Below are positions 1 through 7,845 of a stretch of DNA of 64,000 nt, in pieces. This stretch comes from Mycolicibacterium sediminis (GTDB lineage Bacteria; Actinomycetota; Actinomycetes; Mycobacteriales; Mycobacteriaceae). Position 1 is the first letter of the stretch, and each line of letters starts with the position of its first letter. The stretch covers positions 4,526,001 through 4,590,000 of the forward strand of contig NZ_AP022588.1 in assembly GCF_010731735.1 (NCBI RefSeq). Reading direction: 5' to 3'. The position numbers and the translations under genes are program-made. The notes beneath the pieces are model-generated. The model was not told the origin of the DNA. It did not search any database and was given only the letters and a program-made list of their open reading frames with translations.

Positions 1-2
1 AT

Positions 3-182
3 CCCAACGTGACGGACAAGAAGATGCCGGGCAATCCGACCCGTTCGTTCCGCACCCGCGAGCCGGTGCGCATCGTGGGCGAACTCGAGGACTGGGACGG
101 CCACTCGGTGGACGAACTCGCGACCATGCACGAGACCCTGGACCACCTTCGGCGCCAGGGCCTCGCCGTCATCTACGACTGA
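3..182 (+). CDS. C-terminal end of an unrecognised protein (partial)
   Basis: An open frame enters from the left edge and ends at a TGA at 180-182, giving about 59 residues. The visible end is charged and hydrophilic and closes with the residues GLAVIYD. I do not recognise the family from this fragment and assign no function. Its stop lies inside the end of the convergent proline-rich membrane protein gene, a 14-base tail-to-tail overlap. Codon use and GC content match the neighbours, so it is probably the true end of a gene that starts outside the window. Confidence 0.6.
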   Translation, partial: PNVTDKKMPGNPTRSFRTREPVRIVGELEDWDGHSVDELATMHETLDHLRRQGLAVIYD

Positions 183-900
183 GCGGGTCGTCCCGTCGAC
201 GGTTGGCGCCACCGTCGAGCCACCGGCGGGTGGAGCCGGTCAGGACGACGATGACGAGCACGATCGGCAGGATGACGCTGCTCAGCGTGCTGAAGGGGTT
301 CGCTCCCGAGGTCGGCAGGGCGCTCGCGCGCACCCCGTACTCGACCAACTGCAGGAGCACCATCGCGAGTGCCGCCCCGGCGGCCACCGAACGGCCCGTC
401 GGCGAACGCCGGATCAGCAACGCCGCGCCGACGACCAGTGCCACCGCGACCACGAGGCGCGCGATGCCCATGACCGCGAGAAAGGTCGGGACCCACGCCG
501 CGATGGCGTTGCCCGACTCCGCCAGTTCGGAGGCGACGGCGAGGTAGCCGATGACGGCGAAGCCCTGCAGCAGTGCGATGACGAAGCACAGCACGATCGC
601 AGTGACCGCGGCGCCCGACGAGGCGGGCGGAGGTGGATACGGCGGGTAGCCGGGGTAGTGCTGCGGCGGACCGGGGTACTGGTGGGACGGACCGGGGTAC
701 TGGTGGGACGGACCGGGGTACTGGTGAGGCTGCCCGGGGTAGTGCTGCTGCGGTCCGGGGTACTGCGGGTATTGCTGCGGGAACGGATACGGCTGATGAG
801 GAGGCGGGGGTGCGGGATACGACTGACGTGGCGGACCGGGTTGCGGTGGACCGGCTTGCGGTGGACCAGCATTCGGATCCGGTTGCTGCCACGGGTTCAT
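169..900 (-). CDS. Proline-rich membrane protein with tandem QYPGPSH heptads
   Basis: A 243-residue protein starting at the ATG read from 898-900. Residues 1 to about 100 are rich in Pro, Gln, Tyr and Gly, with repeated QYPGP-type units. The remainder has about four hydrophobic segments (for example AVTAIVLCFVIALLQGFAVI) and a basic C-terminal tail. This layout, a disordered Pro-rich cytoplasmic arm on a small helical bundle, is common among mycobacterial membrane proteins, but I know no function for this one. A much longer frame continues upstream to 2430; its extra part is the antisense of the next gene, and the abrupt change to Pro-rich composition at MNPWQQ supports the start chosen here. 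Confidence 0.75.
   Translation of the reverse strand: MNPWQQPDPNAGPPQAGPPQPGPPRQSYPAPPPPHQPYPFPQQYPQYPGPQQHYPGQPHQYPGPSHQYPGPSHQYPGPPQHYPGYPPYPPPPASSGAAVTAIVLCFVIALLQGFAVIGYLAVASELAESGNAIAAWVPTFLAVMGIARLVVAVALVVGAALLIRRSPTGRSVAAGAALAMVLLQLVEYGVRASALPTSGANPFSTLSSVILPIVLVIVVLTGSTRRWLDGGANRRRDDPLSRR
675..725. repeat. 21-bp tandem repeat inside the proline-rich gene
   Basis: Two exact copies of a 21-bp unit (675-695 and 696-716) are followed by a partial third. Each codes for the heptad QYPGPSH on the minus strand. Because the unit is a multiple of three, copy-number change would lengthen or shorten the arm without breaking the frame. Confidence 0.8.
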
Positions 901-954
901 GCGCGCTGACGCTAGCACCGCGGGGCGCTCCCGACGGATGTACGGGAGGTCGTC

Positions 955-2139
955 GTGGAGGATGACGTCATGGTTGCCCCCACCCGCGGTTCGATCTATC
1001 AGGCACACCTCCGATCGACCGCGACCGTCGCCGTGCAGTTCGTCGCGGTGGCCGCCGGCCTGTGGATCCTCGCCTGGGTGGTGGGCAAGACCTGGGTCGT
1101 CGTTCTCCCCGTGGTGCTGGCGGTCATCATCTGCACGGTGCTGTGGCCGCCGGTCGGGTGGCTGCTGCGCAAGGGTGTGGCACCCGCGGTGGCGGTCCTG
1201 GTCGTCCTGCTGCTCGCCGTGGCCGTGGTCGCCGGCCTGTTCGCCGCCGTGGCGCCGGCGATCGTCGAGCAGGCCACGGAACTGGCCGAGCAGGCCACCG
1301 CGGGCGTCGTGAAGGTCAGGGACTGGCTGGGTGGCCCGCCGCTGAACATCAATGACGCGCAACTCAACTCGGCGGTCACCGCCATCAACGACCAGCTCAA
1401 CTCGAGTGGCGCCCAGATCGCGGCGGGTCTGTTCACCGGCGTCGGTGCGGCGACGTCCGCCCTGGTCACCCTGTTCACCGCGGTGGTGGTCACGTTCTTC
1501 CTCCTGAAGGACGGTCCCCGCTTCGTACCGTGGCTTCGTCGCGTCGTCGGCATGCCCGCGGCCCCCCACCTCGCGGAGATCCTGTCGCGCGTGTGGTCGA
1601 CCCTCGGCGGGTTCATTCGAACCCAGGCGCTGGTCAGCCTCGTCGACGCGGTACTGATCGGGATCGGGCTGGTCGTCCTCGGGGTGCCGCTGGCCTACGC
1701 CCTCGCAATCCTCACCTTCATCGGTGGTTTCGTGCCCATCGTCGGCGCATTCGTCGCGGGTGGCCTCGCCGTCCTGATCGCACTGGTCGCCAACGGACCG
1801 GTGAACGCGCTGATCGTCCTCGGCATCATCCTGGCGGTGCAGCAGTTGGAGGGGAACGTGCTGCAACCGTGGCTCCAGGCGAAGTCGATGAAGTTGCACG
1901 CGGTGATCGTCCTGCTGGCGGTGACACTCGGCGCGTCCACCTTCGGGGTGATCGGCGCCTTCCTCGCGGTGCCGGTCGCGGCCGCGGTGGCGGTGATCAT
2001 CCGGTACTACGGCGAGCAGGTGGGCGATCGCGCGGGGGAGCAGCCGCCGCCCGAGGAGCACGACGACGCCGCCCGCGGCGACGAGGCCGATGACGAGACC
2101 GACGTGGCGCGCAGCGCGGACGGCGCCGACGCTCAGTAG
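955..2139 (+). CDS. AI-2E family (PerM-like) membrane protein
   Basis: A 394-residue protein with seven to eight hydrophobic segments. A short N-terminal pair (about residues 25-85) is followed by a soluble, Ala- and Gln-rich stretch (about 90-160) and then a block of membrane helices containing the conserved PIVGAFVAGG and QQLEGNVLQPWL motifs of the AI-2E/PerM family. Members are multipass inner-membrane proteins; most have no proven substrate, and the family name does not show AI-2 export. The acidic C-terminal tail (about 355-394) is probably disordered. ATG codons at 955 and 970 are both possible starts. The gene ends 7 bases inside the convergent IclR gene. Confidence 0.85.
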   Translation: MEDDVMVAPTRGSIYQAHLRSTATVAVQFVAVAAGLWILAWVVGKTWVVVLPVVLAVIICTVLWPPVGWLLRKGVAPAVAVLVVLLLAVAVVAGLFAAVAPAIVEQATELAEQATAGVVKVRDWLGGPPLNINDAQLNSAVTAINDQLNSSGAQIAAGLFTGVGAATSALVTLFTAVVVTFFLLKDGPRFVPWLRRVVGMPAAPHLAEILSRVWSTLGGFIRTQALVSLVDAVLIGIGLVVLGVPLAYALAILTFIGGFVPIVGAFVAGGLAVLIALVANGPVNALIVLGIILAVQQLEGNVLQPWLQAKSMKLHAVIVLLAVTLGASTFGVIGAFLAVPVAAAVAVIIRYYGEQVGDRAGEQPPPEEHDDAARGDEADDETDVARSADGADAQ

Positions 2140-2828
2140 TGGACCGCGGCCGCGTACAGGGCGGCGCCGGCCCGGCGGGCGACGGGCTCGCCGAGGTGAT
2201 CCGGGACGTGCAGGGTCACCGCGAGTCGGGTGTCCGTGACGGCACAGGCGAGCTGCCGGCCGAGGACCGCGGACTGCGACCGGTGGATCCGCGTGCGACG
2301 GGGGCGCCGCAGGTCGAGGGTCGCTCGTACCTCGTCGTCGGTCAGCCCGAGGTGGGTGGCCGCGGCGCGTACCGACGCACTCGCCTCGGAAGGCGACATC
2401 GCGGACAGGATGGCGGCGGCGCCCGCGCATGCCGCGGCATCGGCGCGCTGCCCGGGTCGTGGGGTCAGCGGCAGGGGCTCCCTGCCCGGGTGGACGTCCA
2501 CGAAGACCACCCGGTTGCCGAACAACCGGACCAGTGAGACGGTGTGCCCGTCGAGTTCGGGTGTGGCACAGGCCCGGAAGACGCGGTGCACCACCGCGTC
2601 GGGATCGGACAGGCCGGGCCAGCCCGCGCCCGGCCGGAGGGCACCGTCCGGACCGCGGGCCACGAACCCGACGTCCTCGAGGGTGTCGAGCAGGTCCGAC
2701 ACGGAACTCTTGGGCATGCCGAGCGTGGCGCTGAGTTCGGCGGGCGTGCCGGCGGCGCCCGAGGAGATCGCGTCGAGCAGCCGCGCGCCGCGATGCACGG
2801 CGGGGCTGCGCGGGCCGTCTACCCCCAT
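2133..2828 (-). CDS. IclR-family transcriptional regulator
   Basis: A 231-residue protein. Residues 8-70 form a winged helix of IclR type (AVHRGARLLDAISSG, then GMPKSSVSDLLDTLE as the recognition helix). The rest resembles the IclR effector domain but is short for the family, which usually has about 250-270 residues. The ATG at 2826-2828 lies inside the end of the upstream IclR/sugar-binding fusion gene, overlapping it by 10 bases, so the two are probably translationally coupled. Being next to an ABC sugar-uptake operon suggests a role in its control; the ligand cannot be told from sequence. A longer frame running upstream to 4010 is the out-of-frame shadow of the fusion gene. Confidence 0.8.
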   Translation of the reverse strand: MGVDGPRSPAVHRGARLLDAISSGAAGTPAELSATLGMPKSSVSDLLDTLEDVGFVARGPDGALRPGAGWPGLSDPDAVVHRVFRACATPELDGHTVSLVRLFGNRVVFVDVHPGREPLPLTPRPGQRADAAACAGAAAILSAMSPSEASASVRAAATHLGLTDDEVRATLDLRRPRRTRIHRSQSAVLGRQLACAVTDTRLAVTLHVPDHLGEPVARRAGAALYAAAVHY

Positions 2829-3943
2829 GGTTCGTAGTCCGAGGCGTTGTCCACGTCGATCAGCCGCGGGGACAGGTACACCGACGACCGCGTGACGGAG
2901 GCGCCGCGGTGCAGCGCCGCACCGATCTCCATCGCCGTCTGCGCGAGGGCCCGGGGATCCTGCGTCGCGGTGGCGATGATCGGTCCACCGGCGCGGATCT
3001 CGTCGACGGCCCCTCGCGCGCCGTCGACGCCGACGATGGGGACGGCGAGACCCCGCTCGCGGAGGACGCGCGAGATGCCGATGGCGATCTGATCGTTGCT
3101 CGCGAAGAACCCGTCGACGTCGGGGTGGCTTCGGAGGACCTCCTCGGCGGCCCGCCGCCCGGACGGGGCGTCCAACTCGCCATAGCTGGTGACGGCGACC
3201 TCGAGGCCGGGGTACCGGGACAGCGCGGCGAGGCAACCGGCGATCCGGTCGGAATTGGCCGTGATGGGTATCCCGCCGACCACGGCCACGCGGCCGCGCC
3301 CGCCGAGGGCTCGAGCCAGGGCACCACCGGCCAGGGTGCCTGCCTTGGTGTTGTCCGTCGCCACCACCGCGTCGGCGCCGCTGACCGCCGACCCCATGGC
3401 GACCACCGGAATCCTCGCGGCGCGAGCGCGAGCGCAGGCCTCCTCGAGACCGTTGGTGGCGACGGGCTCGATCAGGATGAGATCCATTGCATCGTCGACG
3501 AACTCGACGATGCGACGAGACTGCTCCGACTTGTCCTCCCCGGCGGTGTGGACGTGCAGCCGCGCGCCGAGGCGGTCGGCCTCCTCGTGCAGGGCGTCGA
3601 TCTCGGCCCGGAAGAAGGCCTCGCCGAGCGGATAGCTGAAACCGATCTCCCCGATCGGCCAGTACTCGGCCCTCGCGGTGGAACCCAGCTCGTAGGCGCG
3701 GGGTCCGAGTACGTAGGTACCGTCCACGCCGCGGGACAGGAGGTTCTCGGCGGTGAGCGCATGGCAGATGCCCATCACACTGCTCTTGGGGTAGCCGGTG
3801 ATGTCGGCGAGTTCGGCGAGGGCGAGTGGCCGTGCCACGTCGCCGGCGACCCGGAGCACCGTCGCCGCACGCGACAGCGCGGGAACGCGTCCGCGGCTGA
3901 CGGGCGCACGGGACGATTGCGCCCCGACCGCTGGGTCGGTCAT
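2819..3943 (-). CDS. Regulator fusing an IclR-type HTH to a periplasmic-binding-protein-like sugar domain
   Basis: A 374-residue protein from the ATG at 3941-3943; a GTG at 3973 would add 10 residues. Residues about 20-90 match the IclR winged helix: PALSRAATVLRVAGD, then GYPKSSVMGICHALTAENLL, then YVLGPRAYELG. Residues about 100-365 match the type 1 periplasmic-binding fold of Peripla_BP_4/LacI type (EEADRLGARL, DLILIEPVATNGLEEA, VDGFFASNDQIAIGI, PIVGVDGARGAVDEIRAGG). There is no signal peptide or lipobox, so it is expected to stay in the cytoplasm as a DNA-binding sugar sensor. LacI proteins normally carry a LacI-type HTH and IclR proteins a GAF-like domain, so this pairing is unusual. It is divergent from the ABC operon and overlaps the second IclR gene by 10 bases. 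Confidence 0.85.
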   Translation of the reverse strand: MTDPAVGAQSSRAPVSRGRVPALSRAATVLRVAGDVARPLALAELADITGYPKSSVMGICHALTAENLLSRGVDGTYVLGPRAYELGSTARAEYWPIGEIGFSYPLGEAFFRAEIDALHEEADRLGARLHVHTAGEDKSEQSRRIVEFVDDAMDLILIEPVATNGLEEACARARAARIPVVAMGSAVSGADAVVATDNTKAGTLAGGALARALGGRGRVAVVGGIPITANSDRIAGCLAALSRYPGLEVAVTSYGELDAPSGRRAAEEVLRSHPDVDGFFASNDQIAIGISRVLRERGLAVPIVGVDGARGAVDEIRAGGPIIATATQDPRALAQTAMEIGAALHRGASVTRSSVYLSPRLIDVDNASDYEPWG

Positions 3944-4255
3944 CCGTGTCACGATAACCGACGGACCGGCCACGGGGCGGCGAACTCGTCGCCGAATACC
4001 TCGCTCGCACGGTTACTTTCGCGCTCCACGTGGACGACGTGGTCCACCCGACACGTCGCGCGGACGACGGCTCCGATCATTGACAAGGTCACAGCGGCCT
4101 GCTTAGTGTGTGTTTCATCACTCGGTGGCTGGTTCGACATGTGAAACGGACCAGCCGGACCCGCCGCGCCTGCGACGGGTCCGTGCCAGGTGCTCGCGGG
4201 CGGCATCGACGGGACGTCGTCGCGGTGTTCCGCCCATGTCGTCGAAGGAGATCTC
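3944..4255. promoter_or_regulatory. Divergent control region of the sugar-uptake locus
   Basis: A 312-bp gap between the fusion regulator and the transporter operon with no convincing gene. It holds at least two inverted repeats: GTGGAC (4030-4035) with GTCCAC (4042-4047), and GGCTGGT (4127-4133) with ACCAGCC (4150-4156). GTTTCA (4112-4117) and TGAAAC (4142-4147) also pair. These are candidate operators for the two IclR-type regulators. AAGGAG at 4245-4250 is the ribosome binding site of the lipoprotein gene. Confidence 0.55.
4127..4156. promoter_or_regulatory. Candidate operator, inverted repeat GGCTGGT-N16-ACCAGCC
   Basis: Perfect 7-bp arms separated by 16 bases, about 100 bases before the lipoprotein start. 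The position suits an operator controlling transporter transcription; assignment to either neighbouring regulator is inference. Confidence 0.4.
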
Positions 4256-5305
4256 GTGGTGGCTTCTCAGCGTGTCGTCGGTGCGATCAGCGTGGTCCTC
4301 GCGCTCGCCATGGTCACCGGTGGGTGCACCAAGAAGGACTCGGCAGCACCTCCGGCGTCCGGGGGGAGTAGCGCCGCACAGGATTCGGGCGGCGCGGTCA
4401 AGGTCGCCTTCGTGCCGAAACTCCAGGGCTCGCCCTACTTCGAGGCAATGGACACCGGTGCGAAGCAGGCAGCCGGTGAACTCGGCGACGTCGAATGGCT
4501 CTACCAGGGCCCCACGTCGGCCGATGCCGCCGCCCAGGCGCAGATCGTCCGCTCCTTCATCCAGCAGAAGGTCGACGTCCTCGTCGTCGCACCCAACGAT
4601 CCCGACTCGATGGCGCCGCTGATGAAGCAGGCGCAGGACGCGGGCATCAAGGTCATGACGGCCGACACCGACGCGCCGAACTCGGTCCGCGAGGCGTTCA
4701 TCAATCAGGCCACCGCCGAGGGCATCGGCAACACCACCGCGGAGACGCTGATGAAGGCGATGGGCGGAAAGGGCAAGTGGGCCATCGTGTCCTGCGGTGA
4801 GACGGCCGAGAACCTGAACTCCTGGATCGCCGCGGAGAAGGCCTACGTGTCGTCGAAGTACCCCGAGGCCGAGCTGGTCGACGTCGTCTACTCCGGCGAG
4901 GACCAGGCCAAGGGAACGCAGATGGCCACCGACCTGATGAGCGCGCACCCCGACCTGACGGGTCTGCTCGGGCAGTGCACGACCTCCGCTGTCGGCGTCG
5001 CGCAGGCCGTCAAGGACGCGGGCAAGATCGGCCAGGTGTTCTCCGTCGGAATCGGCACGCCCAAGTCGATGAAGCCGTACCTCGAGGACGGTTCCTCGTC
5101 GGGCTCCATCCTGTGGAACGTGCAGAACCTCGGCTACCTGACGGCATGGGCCGGTCAGCAAGTGGCACAGGGGAAGCCGTTCGAGGCGACCAACAAGGTC
5201 AGCGATGCGATGCCCGACGTCAAGTGGGAAGAGGCGAGCAAGACCCTGGTGCTCGGTGATCCGCTGCTGATCACCACCGAGAACGTCGACCAGTTCAACT
5301 ACTGA
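4256..5305 (+). CDS. Sugar ABC transporter substrate-binding lipoprotein
   Basis: A 349-residue protein. The GTG at 4256 (or 4259) sits just after AAGGAG at 4245-4250. Residues 1-24 are a lipoprotein signal with lipobox VTGGC, so the mature protein would be anchored outside the membrane through its cysteine. The rest is a Peripla_BP_4 sugar-binding fold (VAFVPKLQGSPYFEAMDTG, VDVLVVAPNDPDSMAPLM, VMTADTDAPNS). The pattern is closest to the RhaS/LsrB branch, whose members bind rhamnose or AI-2, but ligand residues cannot be read reliably, so the substrate stays open. It is the first gene of an operon with one double ATPase and two permeases. Confidence 0.9.
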   Translation: MVASQRVVGAISVVLALAMVTGGCTKKDSAAPPASGGSSAAQDSGGAVKVAFVPKLQGSPYFEAMDTGAKQAAGELGDVEWLYQGPTSADAAAQAQIVRSFIQQKVDVLVVAPNDPDSMAPLMKQAQDAGIKVMTADTDAPNSVREAFINQATAEGIGNTTAETLMKAMGGKGKWAIVSCGETAENLNSWIAAEKAYVSSKYPEAELVDVVYSGEDQAKGTQMATDLMSAHPDLTGLLGQCTTSAVGVAQAVKDAGKIGQVFSVGIGTPKSMKPYLEDGSSSGSILWNVQNLGYLTAWAGQQVAQGKPFEATNKVSDAMPDVKWEEASKTLVLGDPLLITTENVDQFNY

Positions 5306-5332
5306 TCGGTGCCGTCACCGGGTGAGGGCACC

Positions 5333-6841
5333 ATGGCGCAGCCGAGGCTGACGCTGAGCGGCGTGGTCAAGAACTACGGAGCGGTCAAGGCGATCCGGCA
5401 CGCCGACGTCGAGATCCATGCGGGCCGCGTTCATGCGCTGGTGGGAGAGAACGGCGCGGGCAAGTCCACGCTGATCAAGATCATCTCCGGCGCCACCACG
5501 CCCGACGCGGGCACGGTCACCTACGAGGGTGCGCCCGTGACGATCTCGTCGACCGTCGACGCGATCGGACTGGGCATCGCGACGGTGTACCAGGAGCCGC
5601 AACTGTTCGCCGAACTCACCGTCGCCGAGAACGTGTTCATGGGACGCGAGATCGTCAAGGGTGGGCGGGTGGACTGGGCGGCCCAGAACGCCCGGGTCGC
5701 CGACCTCCTGGCGGCGCTCGACCTACCCGCGAAGCTCACGACGGCCACGGTGGGCGACCTCTCGGTGGCCACCCAGCAGCAGGTGTCGATCGCCAAGGCA
5801 CTCGCGGGCGAGGCCGGGGTGCTCATCCTCGACGAGCCGTCGGCCATACTCACCGACGCGGAGATCGACGTCCTGTTCGGGATCATCCGCAGGCTCGCCG
5901 ACGACGGCGTGGCAATCGTGTACATCTCCCACCGCCTCGACGAGGTCGTGAAGATCGCCGACGAGGTCACGGTCATGCGTGACGGCAGCACCATCGGCAC
6001 CCATCCGATGGAGGACATGACCGTCCGTCGCATGGCCGAACTCATGGTGGGCGAAGCACTCTCGGAGCACTCGGGCCCGCGGTCCACGCCGCCGGGAGAG
6101 CCGGTGCTGGAGCTGAAGTCGCTCTCGCGCTCGGGTTCGTTCCACGACGTGAGCCTCCGGTTGCGGGCCGGCGAGATCCTGGGCCTCTACGGACTCGTCG
6201 GATCCGGCGTCGCCGAGATCGCGGAGTGCATCCACGGCCTGGCGAAGACCAGCGGCGGCGAAATCGTCGTGGAGGGCCGCGCGGTCGCACCGCGGTCACC
6301 GCGGGAGGCCGCCGACGCGGGCATCGCACTGCTCCCGGCCAACCGCAAGACCGAGGGCATGTTCTCCTTCCAGTCGATCGCCTTCAACGTCTCCATCGGC
6401 CACCTCGCCCGGCTCTCCCGCGGGCGGGCGTTCGTCGACCGGCGCCGGGAGCGCTCGGTGGTCAGGGATCTGATGAAGCGGCTGGCGGTCCGTGCGACCG
6501 ACGAGAACCAGCACGTGGGCAACCTCTCCGGTGGCAACGCCCAAAAGGTCATGCTGGCACGCCAACTCGTCGAACGGCCCGCGCTGCTGCTCCTGGCCGA
6601 ACCCACTCAGGGCGTGGACATCGGCGCCAAGGAGGAGATCCACCGCATCATCACCGACCTCGCCGACAGCGGCACCGCCGTCCTGGTCGCCACGTCCGAT
6701 CTGCAGGAGGCCCAGCGCATCACCGACCGACTGCTCGTCGTCCGCGCGGGCACCATCGCCGCGGAGTTCGGCCCCGACGCCCGGCAGGCCGACATCCTCG
6801 CCGCCGCCGCCGGCGACCAGGAGGGGTCGGCCACCGCATGA
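5333..6841 (+). CDS. Sugar ABC transporter ATP-binding protein (two ATPase domains)
   Basis: A 502-residue protein of the RbsA/MglA/RhaT type. The first domain has Walker A GENGAGKST at about residues 38-46 and Walker B VLILDEPSA; the signature loop is the weak LSVATQQQVSIAKAL rather than classical LSGGQ. The second domain has a degenerate Walker A region (GLYGLVGSGVAEIAE), as is usual in this family, and a good signature LSGGNAQKVMLARQL. The start is the ATG at 5333 after GGTGAGGG; a GTG at 5309 is less likely. Its stop overlaps the next start as ATGA at 6838-6841, showing translational coupling to the permease. Confidence 0.92.
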   Translation: MAQPRLTLSGVVKNYGAVKAIRHADVEIHAGRVHALVGENGAGKSTLIKIISGATTPDAGTVTYEGAPVTISSTVDAIGLGIATVYQEPQLFAELTVAENVFMGREIVKGGRVDWAAQNARVADLLAALDLPAKLTTATVGDLSVATQQQVSIAKALAGEAGVLILDEPSAILTDAEIDVLFGIIRRLADDGVAIVYISHRLDEVVKIADEVTVMRDGSTIGTHPMEDMTVRRMAELMVGEALSEHSGPRSTPPGEPVLELKSLSRSGSFHDVSLRLRAGEILGLYGLVGSGVAEIAECIHGLAKTSGGEIVVEGRAVAPRSPREAADAGIALLPANRKTEGMFSFQSIAFNVSIGHLARLSRGRAFVDRRRERSVVRDLMKRLAVRATDENQHVGNLSGGNAQKVMLARQLVERPALLLLAEPTQGVDIGAKEEIHRIITDLADSGTAVLVATSDLQEAQRITDRLLVVRAGTIAAEFGPDARQADILAAAAGDQEGSATA

Positions 6842-7845
6842 GCGCCAACACCGACACCGACGCGACGCCGCGGACGAGGCAGCGCGTACTCCCCTCCCCG
6901 GTCACGCCTGCCGAGATCGTCCTGGTCGCCGTCCTGGTCGTCCTATGGATCGGCTTGGCCGCGGCGACACCTGCGTTCCTCAGCGCGGCGTCGATCATCC
7001 CGCTGCTCGTCGAGGTGGCCCCGGTCGCGCTGATCGGCATCGGCATGACCTTCGTCATCATCACCGGCGGCATCGACGTCTCCGTGGGCGGCGCCATCAT
7101 GGTGTGCTCGGTCGTGACCGCGAAGCTGATGCGCGATCAGGCGCTACCGATGTGGGCCTGCCTCGCCGTCGCACTCGCCACCGGTGCGGTCCTCGGGCTC
7201 GTCAACGGCACGCTGATCGCCTACGGCCGCGTGCACGCGATCATCATCACCTTCGGCACGTGGAACGTCTTCCTCTTCGTGGGCCTGCAGATCTTCAACT
7301 CCCAACCGATCAGCGGGATGCCGAACACGCTGGCGTGGTTCGGTCGTGGCGTCGACGGCCGGACGGCGTCGATACCGCACAGCTTCGCGATCATGGTGAT
7401 CCTCGCCGCCGCGGCCTGGTGGTATCTGCGGCACACGGCCGGTGGCCGCCACTTCTTCGCCGTCGGTGGGGATCCGGTCGCCGCCCGACTCGCCGGGATC
7501 CGGGTGCAGCGACGCATCCTGATCGCCTACGTGATCACCGGACTGCTGGTCGGTCTCGCGTCGGTCTTCACCCTCGCCAAGGGCACCTCCAACCTCGACC
7601 AGTCGGTGGGCTCCGGCCAGGAACTGGCCGTGATCGCCGCGGTCGTCATCGGCGGCACGTCCATCATGGGCGGCCGCGGGTCGGTGCTGGGCACCGTGCT
7701 CGGGGCCCTGCTCGTCCAGACGGTGAAGTCGGGCGTCACCCAACTGGGTTGGCCGTCGCAACTATCGGACCTGTTCGTCGGGATCTTCATCGTGGTGGCC
7801 GTGGGCACCGACCTCCTCCGACGCCGCGCGAGGAGGAACCCGTGA
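6838..7845 (+). CDS. Sugar ABC transporter permease 1
   Basis: A 335-residue BPD_transp_2 (RbsC-type) permease with eight or more hydrophobic segments. The family motifs GGIDVSVGGAIM and VIGGTSIMGGRGSVLGTVLG are clear. It should form half of the membrane channel together with the next gene product. It overlaps the ATPase stop by 4 bases and itself overlaps the next start (GTG at 7842), so the operon is tightly coupled. Having two different permeases rather than one used twice is typical of the RhaPQ and LsrCD systems. Confidence 0.92.
   Translation: MSANTDTDATPRTRQRVLPSPVTPAEIVLVAVLVVLWIGLAAATPAFLSAASIIPLLVEVAPVALIGIGMTFVIITGGIDVSVGGAIMVCSVVTAKLMRDQALPMWACLAVALATGAVLGLVNGTLIAYGRVHAIIITFGTWNVFLFVGLQIFNSQPISGMPNTLAWFGRGVDGRTASIPHSFAIMVILAAAAWWYLRHTAGGRHFFAVGGDPVAARLAGIRVQRRILIAYVITGLLVGLASVFTLAKGTSNLDQSVGSGQELAVIAAVVIGGTSIMGGRGSVLGTVLGALLVQTVKSGVTQLGWPSQLSDLFVGIFIVVAVGTDLLRRRARRNP

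Noticed and set aside
955..2139. Quorum-sensing signal exporter
   Set aside because: The family name AI-2E comes from one early report; neither LuxS nor other AI-2 genes are visible, so no such role is claimed.
901..2430. Minus-strand extension of the proline-rich protein to 753 residues
   Set aside because: It is the antisense of the AI-2E-type gene; composition is Arg/His/Asp-rich as expected for a shadow frame, with no family motif.
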